DNA of 64,000 nt. Origin: Georhizobium profundi (GTDB taxonomy: Bacteria; Pseudomonadota; Alphaproteobacteria; Rhizobiales; Rhizobiaceae). Position numbers and translations under genes: made by a program. The stretch is taken from NCBI RefSeq assembly GCF_003952725.1, contig NZ_CP032509.1, forward strand, positions 2,194,001-2,258,000, read 5' to 3'. How positions within the stretch are numbered: the stretch's first letter is position 1; every line of letters begins with the position of its first letter. Below, one piece after another: positions 35,078-44,452 of this stretch. The notes below the pieces were generated by a model, which was given only the letters and a program-made list of their open reading frames with translations, was not told where the DNA came from and made no database searches.

Positions 35078-36619
35078 TCAAGCAAAAACCGGCTTCTTCT
35101 GCTTCGTCGTGTAGATGCTGTCGTCGTCGATGGGCGGAATGCTTTGCAAAACGCGCCGCGGCGGAAGAATCGCGATCGCTTCCGTGCCTTCGCGCAGCTT
35201 CGAGCGCAGCACGAACTGACCGCCATGTTTGGCGAGGATGGCCTGGACGATCGGCAACCCGAGCCCGGTGCCCTGTTCAGCGCTTTTGATGGCGACGGAA
35301 CCTTGCCCGAATGCTGACAGCACGATCGGTATTTCTTCTTCGGGGATGCCAGGACCGTCATCGACCACCGACAGATATTGGCCGCCACCGGCCGTCCAGC
35401 CAACTTTGACGGTGACGATGCCGTTTTGCGGCGTGAACTTCACAGCATTCGACAACAGGTTAAGCACCACCTGGCGCATCGCGCGTTCATCCACCCAGAC
35501 GAGCGGCAGGGACGGCTCGACCTGTGCGCGAATGTCGATGTGCTTGCTGCGTGCCTTCAGCTGCACCATGCCGATGCAGTCCTCTGCAATCTCGACAAGC
35601 GACAGTGCCTCCTCGGTCAGATCGTACCGACCGGCCTCGATCCTCGACAGGTCCAGGATCTCGTTGATGAGGTTGAGCAGGTGTTCGCCGGAGCGGTGGA
35701 TGTCGGCGGCATAGTCCTTGTACGTCGGATTCGGCATTGGCCCCAGGACCTCCTGGCTCATCACCTCCGAGAAACCGAGAATGGCGTTGAGCGGGGTTCG
35801 GAGCTCATGGCTCATGGAGGCAAGGAATCGAGACTTCGCCAGATTTGCCTCTTCGGCCCGCCGGCGTGCTTCGTCGGATACGGCATTCGCCACTTCCAAC
35901 TCCGCGATCAGCGCCACCTTTTCCGACTGAAAGGAGAGCAGCGTCAGGTTGGAAACATAAAGCCGGTTCGAAACGAACACGAAGTAGCAGAAGGCGGCGC
36001 CGAGCACGGCGGCCATGCCGAGATCGTAGGGGCTCCCGTGCAGATAGGCACTGAGGCCAAAAGCAATCACAGGTGGACCGAAAGACGCGATGATCGCCCG
36101 CTTGAGCGTAAATGTCGCCATCGCGGAGGCGGCAAGGGCAACGAGCAGGATGACGCCCTTGTAGAACGAGAAGGATGGACCGGAACAGGTCGCACAATCC
36201 TGATAGGCAAAGATCGCCCAGCACAATCCGATCGTCAGATGCGCCACGAGAAAGCGGATGGTCCACTTTCGCGTCGTGGCCGGGTCGAAGCTCTTCGCTG
36301 AAGCCCGCCGCGCCAGGAACACCAGAATGGCGTAGGCGGCCAGTGTGAGTGCTGACCAAGGGATCAGTTCGAAGGATTCGCCGAAATAGATGCTGATGCC
36401 TGTTGCGGCCAGAACCAGCAATGGCATCGCCGCGGCGCCCTGCAGCAGCGAATTGATGTGCAGCAGCATCATCTCGCGCGCGAAATGGTGGCTCAGCGGT
36501 TGGCGAAACTGAAGCCGTTCACGGGTTGCGCGCACGGCTTGAGACACGCCGGCATTGCGCTGCGGGCGTGATCGGTCGACGATATTCTTGTCGCCGGTGC
36601 TCTCGAGTGCGATCGTCAT
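35078..36619 (-). CDS. membrane sensor histidine kinase (PdhS/PleC-like)
   Basis: A 513-residue histidine kinase. The N-terminal half has about six membrane segments (residues ~60-215). The cytoplasmic half carries HisKA with the phospho-acceptor in SMSHELRTPLNAILGFSEVM and a complete ATPase domain: N box LLSNAVKFTP, VVDDGPGIPEEE, and G box GTGLGLPIVQAI. The HisKA wording (GPMPNPTYKDYAADIHRSGEHLLNLINEILDLSRIEAGRYDL) is typical of the alphaproteobacterial DivJ/PleC/PdhS group that feeds DivK. No cognate regulator is adjacent, which fits such global kinases. Confidence 0.88.
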   Translation of the reverse strand: MTIALESTGDKNIVDRSRPQRNAGVSQAVRATRERLQFRQPLSHHFAREMMLLHINSLLQGAAAMPLLVLAATGISIYFGESFELIPWSALTLAAYAILVFLARRASAKSFDPATTRKWTIRFLVAHLTIGLCWAIFAYQDCATCSGPSFSFYKGVILLVALAASAMATFTLKRAIIASFGPPVIAFGLSAYLHGSPYDLGMAAVLGAAFCYFVFVSNRLYVSNLTLLSFQSEKVALIAELEVANAVSDEARRRAEEANLAKSRFLASMSHELRTPLNAILGFSEVMSQEVLGPMPNPTYKDYAADIHRSGEHLLNLINEILDLSRIEAGRYDLTEEALSLVEIAEDCIGMVQLKARSKHIDIRAQVEPSLPLVWVDERAMRQVVLNLLSNAVKFTPQNGIVTVKVGWTAGGGQYLSVVDDGPGIPEEEIPIVLSAFGQGSVAIKSAEQGTGLGLPIVQAILAKHGGQFVLRSKLREGTEAIAILPPRRVLQSIPPIDDDSIYTTKQKKPVFA

Positions 36620-36794
36620 CGTCCGTCTGGGTCATGCGGTTCTTTGCGGGAAGGTTAACGAGAATTTATTAAGAAGACCCTTCGACGGAGATGCTGCGCA
36701 GACACGCCAACCGATTGCGGCCAGCGTGGCGAGCCCATAGAACCTAGCTCGAAGCACGAGGAAAAGCTCTCTTGCGGAATTGGGAGGACGTTCT

Positions 36795-37406
36795 ATGAAG
36801 CTTTATGATGGTGGCAAGGCGCCGAGCCCAAGGCGTGTCTCGATCTTCCTGGCCGAAAAAGGCATCGAGATAGAGCGTGTTCCAGTCGACATGGGCGCGC
36901 TCGGTCACAAGAGCGAAGCGCTCAGCAAACTCAATCCGTTGCAGCGTTTGCCTGTTCTGGAGCTTGATGATGGAACGGTGCTGACGGAGTCAGTCGCCAT
37001 ATGTCGCTACATCGAGGCACTTCATCCTGAACCCAACCTTTTCGGCCACCGCGGTCTGGAAGAAGCGCAGGTCGAAATGTGGAACCGGCGCGTGGAACTG
37101 CACTTTCTCAATTCCGTCGCGGCCGTCTTCAGGCACCTGCATCCCGCGATGAAGGGATGGGAAGTTCCGCAAGTGAAGGAATGGGGCGAAGCCAATCGAC
37201 CGCGCGTCACCGAATTCCTGTCTTTTCTGGATGGTGAACTTGCACACCGCGATTTCATCGCCGGCAACCGGTTCACCATTGCCGACATTTCGGCCATGGT
37301 CTCCGTCAGCTTCATGAAGCCGGCGAAGATCGACATGCCGGAGCATCTTGCTCATCTGCGCGCCTGGCATGAGCGCGTCAGTGGGCGGCCGAGCGCGCGC
37401 GCCTGA
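36795..37406 (+). CDS. glutathione S-transferase family protein
   Basis: A 203-residue GST with thioredoxin-like N domain (KLYDGGKAPSPRRVSIFLAEKGI, NPLQRLPVLELDDGTVLTESVAICRYIE) and helical C domain (FIAGNRFTIADISAMVSVSF). ATG 36795 follows GGGAGG. It may conjugate or isomerise electrophiles with glutathione; its substrate is unknown. It ends close to the uracil-DNA glycosylase-like gene and may be co-transcribed with it. Confidence 0.9.
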   Translation: MKLYDGGKAPSPRRVSIFLAEKGIEIERVPVDMGALGHKSEALSKLNPLQRLPVLELDDGTVLTESVAICRYIEALHPEPNLFGHRGLEEAQVEMWNRRVELHFLNSVAAVFRHLHPAMKGWEVPQVKEWGEANRPRVTEFLSFLDGELAHRDFIAGNRFTIADISAMVSVSFMKPAKIDMPEHLAHLRAWHERVSGRPSARA

Positions 37407-37416
37407 CGGCTTCACT

Positions 37417-38082
37417 TTGGCCACACCCGACGATGACAGCCTGATTGCACTTGGCGAACGCATCGCTGCGTGCCGCATCTGCCGCGATCGTCCGGATCGA
37501 CGCGCGCGGCCGCTGCCCCACGAGCCGCGCCCCGTGTGCGTGTTGTCGTCCACGGCGCGGATCGTCATCTGCGGGCAAGCGCCGGGCACCCGCGTCCACG
37601 CGTCCGGTCGTCCTTTCACGGATCCGTCGGGAGATCGCTTGCGCACATGGCTGGGGGTGGGTGAGGATGAGTTCTATGATCCGGCGCGGTTTTCCATCGT
37701 GCCGATGGGGTTCTGCTTTCCAGGGCTCGATGCAAAGGGCGGCGACCGCCCGCCCCGGCGCGAGTGTCGCGCCAACTGGCATGACAGCGTCTTTGCCGCC
37801 ATGCGCCAGATCGACCTCGTCCTGGCCGTCGGTCGGTATGCCCAGGATTACCATCTGCCGCAGTGGCGCGGCCGGTCGCTTCACGACGTCGTCCAGTCGT
37901 GGGAGGAGATCGCCGAAGAAACCGCGCGGGCAGGGCGGTGCATCATCCCGCTGCCTCATCCCTCCTGGCGCAACAATGCGTGGCTGTCGCGCAATGCCTG
38001 GTTCGACGAGAAGCTGGTTCCTCATCTGCAAGAGCAGGTTGCCGCACGTCTCAAGCACGCTGTCGATCAGCGGGAGCATTGA
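37417..38082 (+). CDS. uracil-DNA glycosylase-like protein
   Basis: A ~221-residue protein of the UDG-like superfamily. It has CRICRDRP (first Cys pair), IVICGQAPGTRVHASGRPFTDPSGDRLRTWLG and LPHPSWRNNAW, matching motif regions that flip and bind uracil. It may repair DNA, but the branch is poorly studied. The start is uncertain: TTG 37417 gives a family-like N terminus. GTG 37381 and ATG 37369 are in frame but would overlap the GST gene, and none has a strong ribosome site. Confidence 0.78.
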   Translation: MATPDDDSLIALGERIAACRICRDRPDRRARPLPHEPRPVCVLSSTARIVICGQAPGTRVHASGRPFTDPSGDRLRTWLGVGEDEFYDPARFSIVPMGFCFPGLDAKGGDRPPRRECRANWHDSVFAAMRQIDLVLAVGRYAQDYHLPQWRGRSLHDVVQSWEEIAEETARAGRCIIPLPHPSWRNNAWLSRNAWFDEKLVPHLQEQVAARLKHAVDQREH

Positions 38083-38192
38083 GGCTGCAGAAGCGCTGTG
38101 CTAGAGCGCGATGAGAGAAGCCTTGGAACAGCATTCCATCAGATCCGCTGCGTCCAGGCATCCACGCAAAACCATTCTAGAGAAGTCCGTCC

Positions 38193-38681
38193 ATGGATCG
38201 CCTTGATCGCAAAATCCTCCGTCTTCTGCAGGAAGACTCGACGCTCGCTGTGGCCGACCTCGCCAAGAAGGTGGGCTTGTCCACGACTCCCTGCTGGCGG
38301 CGCATCCAGAAGCTTGAGGAGGAGGGCGTCATCCGCAAGCGGGTCGCTCTGCTCGACCCGGCGAAGGTCAATGCCCAAGTCACGGTCTTCGTGTCGATCC
38401 GAACGAGCGCGCATAGCCACGAATGGCTGAAGCGCTTTTCGGAGGTGGTAGTGGATTTTCCGGAAGTGGTCGAGTTCTACCGGATGAGCGGCGATGTCGA
38501 CTATCTGCTGCGCGTGGTGGTGCCCGACATTGCGGCCTACGACAATTTCTACAAGCGCCTGATCCAGCGCATCGAAATCCGCGACGTGTCCTCGAGCTTC
38601 GCGATGCAGCAGATCAAGTACACGACGGAGCTACCGCTCGATTATCTCGTGGTGGATGGCGGGCGCTCCAGCGATTCCTGA
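38193..38681 (+). CDS. Lrp/AsnC-family transcriptional regulator
   Basis: A 162-residue Lrp/AsnC protein with helix-turn-helix MDRLDRKILRLLQEDSTLAVADLAKKVGLSTTPCWRRIQKLEEEGVI and a C-terminal RAM effector domain (VVEFYRMSGDVDYLLRVVVPD, IEIRDVSSSFAM). Such regulators sense amino acids. There is no divergent target gene next to it. Its stop is two bases from the convergent PAS gene. Confidence 0.92.
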   Translation: MDRLDRKILRLLQEDSTLAVADLAKKVGLSTTPCWRRIQKLEEEGVIRKRVALLDPAKVNAQVTVFVSIRTSAHSHEWLKRFSEVVVDFPEVVEFYRMSGDVDYLLRVVVPDIAAYDNFYKRLIQRIEIRDVSSSFAMQQIKYTTELPLDYLVVDGGRSSDS

Positions 38682-38683
38682 GA

Positions 38684-39154
38684 TTACTCGTCGACCGGCG
38701 CAGCCATGCCGAGCGTCCGGATCGGCTCGAAGAATTCGTAGATCATCCCCACAAATTCCGGTTTGCCGTCTTCGGTCTCACGGTATTTCCCGACGCTTCG
38801 GATGAAGCGATACTCGCTCTCGCGCGACCGCAACCGTATGATCGCGTGAAAGGGCGCCCGGATGATCGTGGCTTGCTCGACCATCTCGAGCATCGCGCCG
38901 AGATCGTTCGGATGGATGGCCGCATTGGCTTCCGTGAGGGATACGGGACCTTCGCGATACTCCATGCCGAAGATATCGAAGACGCCTCGCGTCCAGTAGG
39001 TGAGCCCCTGCTCGATATCCGTGCGCCAAAAACCGGTGCGTCGGAAATAGGAGGACAGATCGCAGACGTCGTCCGCAGTCAGTCCGATCTGTTCGAACTG
39101 CGGTCGGGCTCCAGTCAGCGTGTCGAGATCGTATCGGATAAGCACCAGAAGCAT
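38684..39154 (-). CDS. single PAS-domain protein
   Basis: A 156-residue protein that consists mainly of one PAS_3-type domain: TGFWRTDIEQGLTYWTRGVFDIFGMEYREGPVSLTEANAAIHPNDLGAMLEMVEQA, then FHAIIRLRSRESEYRFIRSVGKYRETEDGKPEFVGMIYE. No output domain is attached, so it may sense a ligand and act on another protein. Its 3' end is convergent with the Lrp gene. The partner is unknown. Confidence 0.8.
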   Translation of the reverse strand: MLLVLIRYDLDTLTGARPQFEQIGLTADDVCDLSSYFRRTGFWRTDIEQGLTYWTRGVFDIFGMEYREGPVSLTEANAAIHPNDLGAMLEMVEQATIIRAPFHAIIRLRSRESEYRFIRSVGKYRETEDGKPEFVGMIYEFFEPIRTLGMAAPVDE

Positions 39155-39267
39155 CCGTGGTCAGGTTCGCCGCGGCTTCTCCGCCCGGCTGCTTCTGGTG
39201 TATGATACCCTACTAACGGCCTGTAAACACGATTTGTCAGATATCGTGTCAATATCGTGAGGAAATG

Positions 39268-40137
39268 CTATTTCTCCAGGCGAGCCAACAGCGAGGATGT
39301 ATCCCAGCGGTTGCCGCCCATCTTCTGAACTTCCGCATAGAACTGATCGACAAGGGCTGCGACCGGCAGAGACGCGCCGTTGCGCCGCGCTTCATCGAGC
39401 ACGATGGACAGGTCTTTTCGCATCCAGTCGACTGCGAAACCGTGCTCGTACTGACCCTGCACCATGGTCTTGTAGCGGTTTTCCATCTGCCAGGAGCCCG
39501 CGGCTCCCTTCGAGATGACGTCCACGACAGCCGCGATGTCGAGCCCTGCCTTCATGCCGAAGTGCAGGCCTTCCGAGAGGCCCTGAACGAGGCCGGCGAT
39601 GCAGATCTGGTTGACCATCTTGGTCAGCTGGCCAGCGCCGACATCTCCCATGCGACCAACCATCTTCGCATAGGATTCGATGATTGGCTTTGCCTTGTCG
39701 AACGTCGCCTGGTCGCCACCGACCATCACGGTCAGCGCGCCGTTTTCGGCGCCTGCCTGGCCGCCCGACACCGGAGCATCGAGAAAACCGAAGCCCTTGT
39801 CGCTGGCCACCGCGGCAAGCTCCCGCGCGACTTCTGCAGAAGCAGTCGTGTTGTCGATGAAGATCGCGCCTGCTTTAACACCATGGAAAGCACCGTCGGG
39901 ACCTGTGGTCACAGCGCGCAGATCATCGTCATTTCCGACGCAGCTGAAAACGAAATCGGCATCCTTGGCGCATTCGGCCGGCGTCGGCCGCGATGCCCCG
40001 TTGAACTCGGCGGCCCACCTTTCCGCCTTGGCGGCGCTGCGGTTATATACCGTGACTTCGTGGCCACCACGATTCTTCAGGTGACCGGCCATGGGATAGC
40101 CCATGACGCCAAGACCGATGAAAGCGACTTTCGCCAT
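39268..40137 (-). CDS. 3-hydroxyisobutyrate dehydrogenase-family oxidoreductase
   Basis: A 289-residue beta-hydroxyacid dehydrogenase. It has the N-terminal Rossmann motif VAFIGLGVMGYPMAGHL, substrate loop FLDAPVSGGQAGAENGALTVMVGG and catalytic Lys region GAGQLTKMVNQICIAG. It may act on 3-hydroxyisobutyrate (valine degradation) or a related semialdehyde such as tartronate semialdehyde. Sequence alone does not settle this. It is transcribed away from the acylase gene. Confidence 0.88.
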   Translation of the reverse strand: MAKVAFIGLGVMGYPMAGHLKNRGGHEVTVYNRSAAKAERWAAEFNGASRPTPAECAKDADFVFSCVGNDDDLRAVTTGPDGAFHGVKAGAIFIDNTTASAEVARELAAVASDKGFGFLDAPVSGGQAGAENGALTVMVGGDQATFDKAKPIIESYAKMVGRMGDVGAGQLTKMVNQICIAGLVQGLSEGLHFGMKAGLDIAAVVDVISKGAAGSWQMENRYKTMVQGQYEHGFAVDWMRKDLSIVLDEARRNGASLPVAALVDQFYAEVQKMGGNRWDTSSLLARLEK

Positions 40138-40218
40138 TGCGTTCTCTCCTCATTCAAATTCAAGCCGAGCCGGCAGACGCGTTGCCAACCTGCTTAGGTG
40201 CCAACCGGAAATAGATCA

Positions 40219-42684
40219 ATGAAGCGTGCGCTCAAAGTCCTCATTGCACTGACATTCGCGGTGCTGCCCTTGGCGCTTCTCGCCGCTGGTCTCGGTGTCG
40301 TGTGGCTCGCCCGCTCGCTGCCGCCTGCAGCAGGCACGATCCAGATGGCGGGCATGAGCGGCCCGGTCACGATTGCGAGGGATGCGAATGGCGTTCCGCA
40401 CATCCGCGGCACTGCGCGGAACGATGTCTTCGCGGCGCTCGGTGTTGCCCACGCACAGGATCGGCTGTGGCAGATGGAGGTGGCGCGCATGGCGGCGCAG
40501 GGCCGTCTCTCTGAAATGTTCGGCTCGACCACGCTCAATACGGATATCTTCCTGCGCAGTGTCGCCATCTACGATGCATCGGTTGCGTCGCTCGAAGCTC
40601 TGCCTAAGGCCGATCGCGAGGCACTCCAGCGCTATGCGGATGGCGTGAATGCCTGGCTGCAGCGCGACAACCGCTTCTTTGCCTCGCGCCTTCCAGTCGA
40701 ATTCGTGGCGCTCGGCCATCAACCTGAGCCATGGACACCCGCCGACAGCGTCGCCGTCGTCAAGATGATGTCCGTTGGCCTCGCAGCCAATATCGGCGAC
40801 GAGATCAACCGCCTCGCTTTTGCCCGCCAGGGCCTGAACTCCGAAGAGATTGCCGAGCTTATGCCTCTGGTCCCGGGGCTTGATGCACCGGCACTGCCGG
40901 ACCTCATCGATTTGCTGGAGCTACGCGACGCCGCACCGCTGCGCGAAGCGGGTCTTCGCCCGCAACCCTTCGGTTTGATCGAGCATGGCGGCATGACGGG
41001 CGAGGGCGCTTCGAACAATTGGGTCGTGTCCGGCCAGCGCACCGATACAGGCCTTCCGATCCTTGCCAATGATCCGCATCTTGGCTTGAGCGCCCCATCG
41101 GTCTGGTACCTCGCGCATCTGCGTGTGGACGGCGCCGACGATGAGGCCGCGCAGAACCTCGTGGGTGCAACCCTTGCCGGCGCGCCGCTCGTGCTGCTTG
41201 GCCGCAACGACAATGTGGCCTGGGGCTTCACCAACACGGGTATCGACGCACAGGACCTCTTCATCGAGCAGGTGCGGCCGGGCGAGCCGGATCGCTACCG
41301 GACCCCGGACGGTTGGGCGCTGTTTGGCAGCCGCGAAGAGACGATCGTCATTTCCGGTGCCGAACCGCATCGTTTCACACGTCTCAGCACCAGACATGGT
41401 CCGGTTCTGCCGCCAAGCTACCGCAACCTGGATCGACTGCTGCCGGCAGACCATGTGGCGGCACTTCAATGGACGGCACTTGCTCGCGACGACACCACCA
41501 TATCGGTCGGCCTTGCGCTCTGGGACTTCAAGACCGTCTCGGACTTCCAGGCCGGCATGGAAGGTTTCGTCACGCCGATGCAGTCCATCGTCGTTGCAGA
41601 TCGGCGAGGCAACATTGGCTTGATTGCACCCGGCCGCGTGCCTGTCCGTCACCCCGACAATCTCGTGATTGGCCGTGCACCCGTTCCGGGGTGGGACGCG
41701 ATCTATGACTGGCAGGGCTTCGTCGATTTCGAGGCGCTGCCGCGCGAGATCAACCCTCAGGTCGGCGCTATCGGAACGGCCAACACCCGGATCGTCGGTG
41801 ACAATTATTCGGAGATGCTGACGCTCGACTGGGACGAGCCCTATCGCCAGCAGCGCGTGGATGCACTCATCGTCGATGCCGAAGACGAGCATACGGTCGA
41901 ACTGTCGCGCGCGGCGCAAGCGGACGTCTATTCGCCGGTTTTCGCCGAGCTGATGCCGATGATGCTGTCGATGGCGCAAAGTGAAGGCGAAGGTGATCCT
42001 TTCGTCCTTGCGCTTTTGGCCGATTGGGATTTTCAGATGGCGCGGGAGCGCCCCGAGCCGCTCATCGCGATGGCATGGCTTCGCGAGGCGACGCGTGCGA
42101 TTTTTGCCGATGATCTCGGCCCTGCCTTTGATGGCTGGTTCCAGGCGCACGGCCTCGTGTTGGCCAACGTGCTCGGTGGAAATACCAGTCGCGACTGGTG
42201 CGATGATGTCCACACCGAAGCGAGGGAAACCTGCGCCGCCATCGTGCGTCAGGCGCTTGATCGCGCACTGTTCGATATCGAGCGACGCTATGGTGACGAT
42301 CGGAGTGCCTGGCGCTGGGGCGAAGCACACCGTGCGGTGAGCGTGCACCAGCCTTTTGGCCAGGTCTCTCCGCTTCACCGCATCTTCAACGTCGAAGTGG
42401 AAAGCGGTGGTGGGCCATTCACGCTCGACCGCGGCAGGACAGTGTTTTCGAACGAGGACGACCCCTTCGCGAACCGCCACGCGTCGAGCTACCGGGCGAT
42501 CTACGATCTTGCCGATCTGGACGCATCCACGTTCATGATCACGACGGGTCAATCCGGCAACATCTTCTCTCGCCACTATAGCGATCTGGCCGAGCCGTGG
42601 AGCGATGTGGAAGGGCTGAGGATAGACACGGATCCTGCGAAATATGAGCCATCCGCCGAAGGCGCATGGCAAATAATTCCTTAA
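40219..42684 (+). CDS. penicillin acylase family amidase, exported
   Basis: An 821-residue Ntn-hydrolase precursor. A hydrophobic N-terminal segment (VLIALTFAVLPLALLAAGLGVVW) is followed by the alpha region (GVPHIRGTARNDVFAALGVAHAQDRLWQMEVARMAAQGRLSEMFG). The autocleavage site with nucleophile Ser is in GEGASNNWVVSGQRT, and the beta chain has NDPHLGLSAPSVWYLAHL and GRNDNVAWGFTNTG. The natural substrate is unknown; relatives cleave penicillins or acyl-homoserine lactones. ATG 40219 is used; its 3' end overlaps the LOV kinase gene by 19 bases. Confidence 0.9.
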   Translation: MKRALKVLIALTFAVLPLALLAAGLGVVWLARSLPPAAGTIQMAGMSGPVTIARDANGVPHIRGTARNDVFAALGVAHAQDRLWQMEVARMAAQGRLSEMFGSTTLNTDIFLRSVAIYDASVASLEALPKADREALQRYADGVNAWLQRDNRFFASRLPVEFVALGHQPEPWTPADSVAVVKMMSVGLAANIGDEINRLAFARQGLNSEEIAELMPLVPGLDAPALPDLIDLLELRDAAPLREAGLRPQPFGLIEHGGMTGEGASNNWVVSGQRTDTGLPILANDPHLGLSAPSVWYLAHLRVDGADDEAAQNLVGATLAGAPLVLLGRNDNVAWGFTNTGIDAQDLFIEQVRPGEPDRYRTPDGWALFGSREETIVISGAEPHRFTRLSTRHGPVLPPSYRNLDRLLPADHVAALQWTALARDDTTISVGLALWDFKTVSDFQAGMEGFVTPMQSIVVADRRGNIGLIAPGRVPVRHPDNLVIGRAPVPGWDAIYDWQGFVDFEALPREINPQVGAIGTANTRIVGDNYSEMLTLDWDEPYRQQRVDALIVDAEDEHTVELSRAAQADVYSPVFAELMPMMLSMAQSEGEGDPFVLALLADWDFQMARERPEPLIAMAWLREATRAIFADDLGPAFDGWFQAHGLVLANVLGGNTSRDWCDDVHTEARETCAAIVRQALDRALFDIERRYGDDRSAWRWGEAHRAVSVHQPFGQVSPLHRIFNVEVESGGGPFTLDRGRTVFSNEDDPFANRHASSYRAIYDLADLDASTFMITTGQSGNIFSRHYSDLAEPWSDVEGLRIDTDPAKYEPSAEGAWQIIP

Positions 42685-44003
42685 CGCTTTCAGAGACTTT
42701 CATGGAAGTTGCTCTAGGTGTCCCGATATCGACGCACCGATGGAACTCTTTCGACGGATCGGGAGTTGATCCAGCAATCATTCGAGATGACGCCGTGGGC
42801 GAGGCCTGGGCGCTTCTACAATCGAGGCACTGTGGCTTGATCGACGGGCGTAAACCACCAACGGGTCGCCAAATTTCCGACGCTAAGGTTGCCGAACAGC
42901 TGCTCTATAGTCAGCACGCCATCGGTGACCCCTTCGCGGCGGCGATCAATGGTACCCGTATGGCCATGATCATCACTGGACCCTCGGAACAGGACAACCC
43001 GATCATCTTCGCCAACAAGGCGTTCTGTCGATTGACGGGATATGACCACGACGAGGTCATCGGGCACAATTGTCGCTTCATCCAGGGTCCCGACACGAGT
43101 CGACGTGCAGTCGAGCGGATTTCGCAAGCGATCAGGCGTGAAGAAGACGTTCACGTCGAACTGGTGAACTACCGCAAGGACGGTACCCCGTTCTGGAATT
43201 CGCTGTTCCTGTCGCCCGTCCGCAACAGCGAAGGCGAAGTGAAGTTTTTCTTCGGCTCGCAGCTCGATGTCAGCGACAAGAAGCAGACAGAATTCGATCT
43301 TCATTCTGTGAACGATGAATTGCGCGAGACAAAGACGTTGCTCGAGCAGCAGATCGACGATCGCACCGGCGAGCTGATGCGGCTCCTGTCTCAACGTTCG
43401 CGGCTGATCAACGAACTCGATCATCGCGTCAAAAATAATCTTCAGTTGATCAATTCTCTGCTGGGGTTTGAACTTCGCCGCGATCTCGGTCCGGAAGCTC
43501 GCGAAGTGGTCAATCGGCTCCATCAGCGCATCGATGCTTTGGGTCTTGCCCATAAGGACCAGCACAACAAGGAAGCGATCGGCTATTTCCGCGTCGACAC
43601 CTTCGTCCGCATTCTGGTGAGCAAAGTGCTGACCAACCACCCGCGGAGGCATTCCGAGCCCGTGTACCAGATGGAAGAGGTGCTGCTGCCGATTGGTAAA
43701 GCGGCCCCGCTGGCACTCGCGCTCAATGAGTTCGTCCGCAGTCTCGTGTCCAACACCGAGGACATCGTTGACGGCGCCAAGTTGGAAATCAGCGCGCGCA
43801 CGCAGAATGAGAAGCTCGTCATCGACGTCTCGTCGGCCGATTTGACGGAAGCAAGATGCCGTCGCGCCTTCGACGGCATCGAGGGATGGACGATGCGCCT
43901 CATCGAGCGGCAGCTTGAAGCCCGCATCGAATTTACGGATATGGATGGGCACTGCGGGGTGAAACTCGCGATGCCGCTCAACGGGGGGTCCCATGGCGAT
44001 TGA
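42666..44003 (+). CDS. LOV-domain histidine kinase with degenerate ATPase domain
   Basis: A 445-residue photosensor-like protein. A LOV domain (about 90-205) has the flavin motif GHNCRFIQG with photoactive Cys136. A coiled region (210-245) leads to a HisKA_2-type dimerisation domain with His253 in LINELDHRVKNNLQLINSLL. The ATPase region (340-440) is degenerate: NEFVRSLVSN in place of NELVTNAxKH, no DxGxG box and no glycine-rich loop. It may therefore not bind ATP. The response regulator gene overlaps by 11 bases. The start could also be ATG 42702. Confidence 0.85.
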   Translation: MANNSLTLSETFMEVALGVPISTHRWNSFDGSGVDPAIIRDDAVGEAWALLQSRHCGLIDGRKPPTGRQISDAKVAEQLLYSQHAIGDPFAAAINGTRMAMIITGPSEQDNPIIFANKAFCRLTGYDHDEVIGHNCRFIQGPDTSRRAVERISQAIRREEDVHVELVNYRKDGTPFWNSLFLSPVRNSEGEVKFFFGSQLDVSDKKQTEFDLHSVNDELRETKTLLEQQIDDRTGELMRLLSQRSRLINELDHRVKNNLQLINSLLGFELRRDLGPEAREVVNRLHQRIDALGLAHKDQHNKEAIGYFRVDTFVRILVSKVLTNHPRRHSEPVYQMEEVLLPIGKAAPLALALNEFVRSLVSNTEDIVDGAKLEISARTQNEKLVIDVSSADLTEARCRRAFDGIEGWTMRLIERQLEARIEFTDMDGHCGVKLAMPLNGGSHGD

Positions 44004-44427
44004 TCATCGCAAGCCGCGCAAGATCGTCATCATCGAAGACGAGGTGCTGCTGGCGCTGGATTTGGAAATGATCGCCGAGGATGTCGGCTTCACCGTCGCC
44101 GGCCAAGCCGGCCGCAAGAACGAAGCGATCGATGTCATTCAGCGCTCACGACCGGATCTGTGCCTGGTCGATGTCCATCTTCTGGACGGGCCCACCGGCG
44201 TCGATGTTGCCCGCTTCGCGGTTGAGAACACAAACGCACTCGTTGTGTTCGTCACGGCCAATCGAGCCGCCTTGCCAGAAGATCTGGTCGGCGCATACGG
44301 CATCATATCGAAGCCCTACACGGTCTCAGGCGTCAAAGACGCGCTGCGCCATCTGCTCGGCGTGATCAACGACAACAATGAAGCAGACGCCGTAACACCT
44401 GCGGAATTGCGCGCAGCTGCGCGCTGA
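43993..44427 (+). CDS. single-domain response regulator
   Basis: A 144-residue receiver-only regulator with all key residues: acidic pair Glu15/Asp16 (IIEDEVLLALDLE), phospho-acceptor Asp60 (CLVDVHLL), Thr88 (VFVTAN) and Lys107 (IISKPYT). There is no output domain, so it works by protein contact or as a phosphate relay. Overlap with the LOV kinase gene shows that they form one unit. Confidence 0.92.
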   Translation: MAIDHRKPRKIVIIEDEVLLALDLEMIAEDVGFTVAGQAGRKNEAIDVIQRSRPDLCLVDVHLLDGPTGVDVARFAVENTNALVVFVTANRAALPEDLVGAYGIISKPYTVSGVKDALRHLLGVINDNNEADAVTPAELRAAAR

Positions 44428-44452
44428 ACCTTACGCCAGCGCAGCCTCAGGC

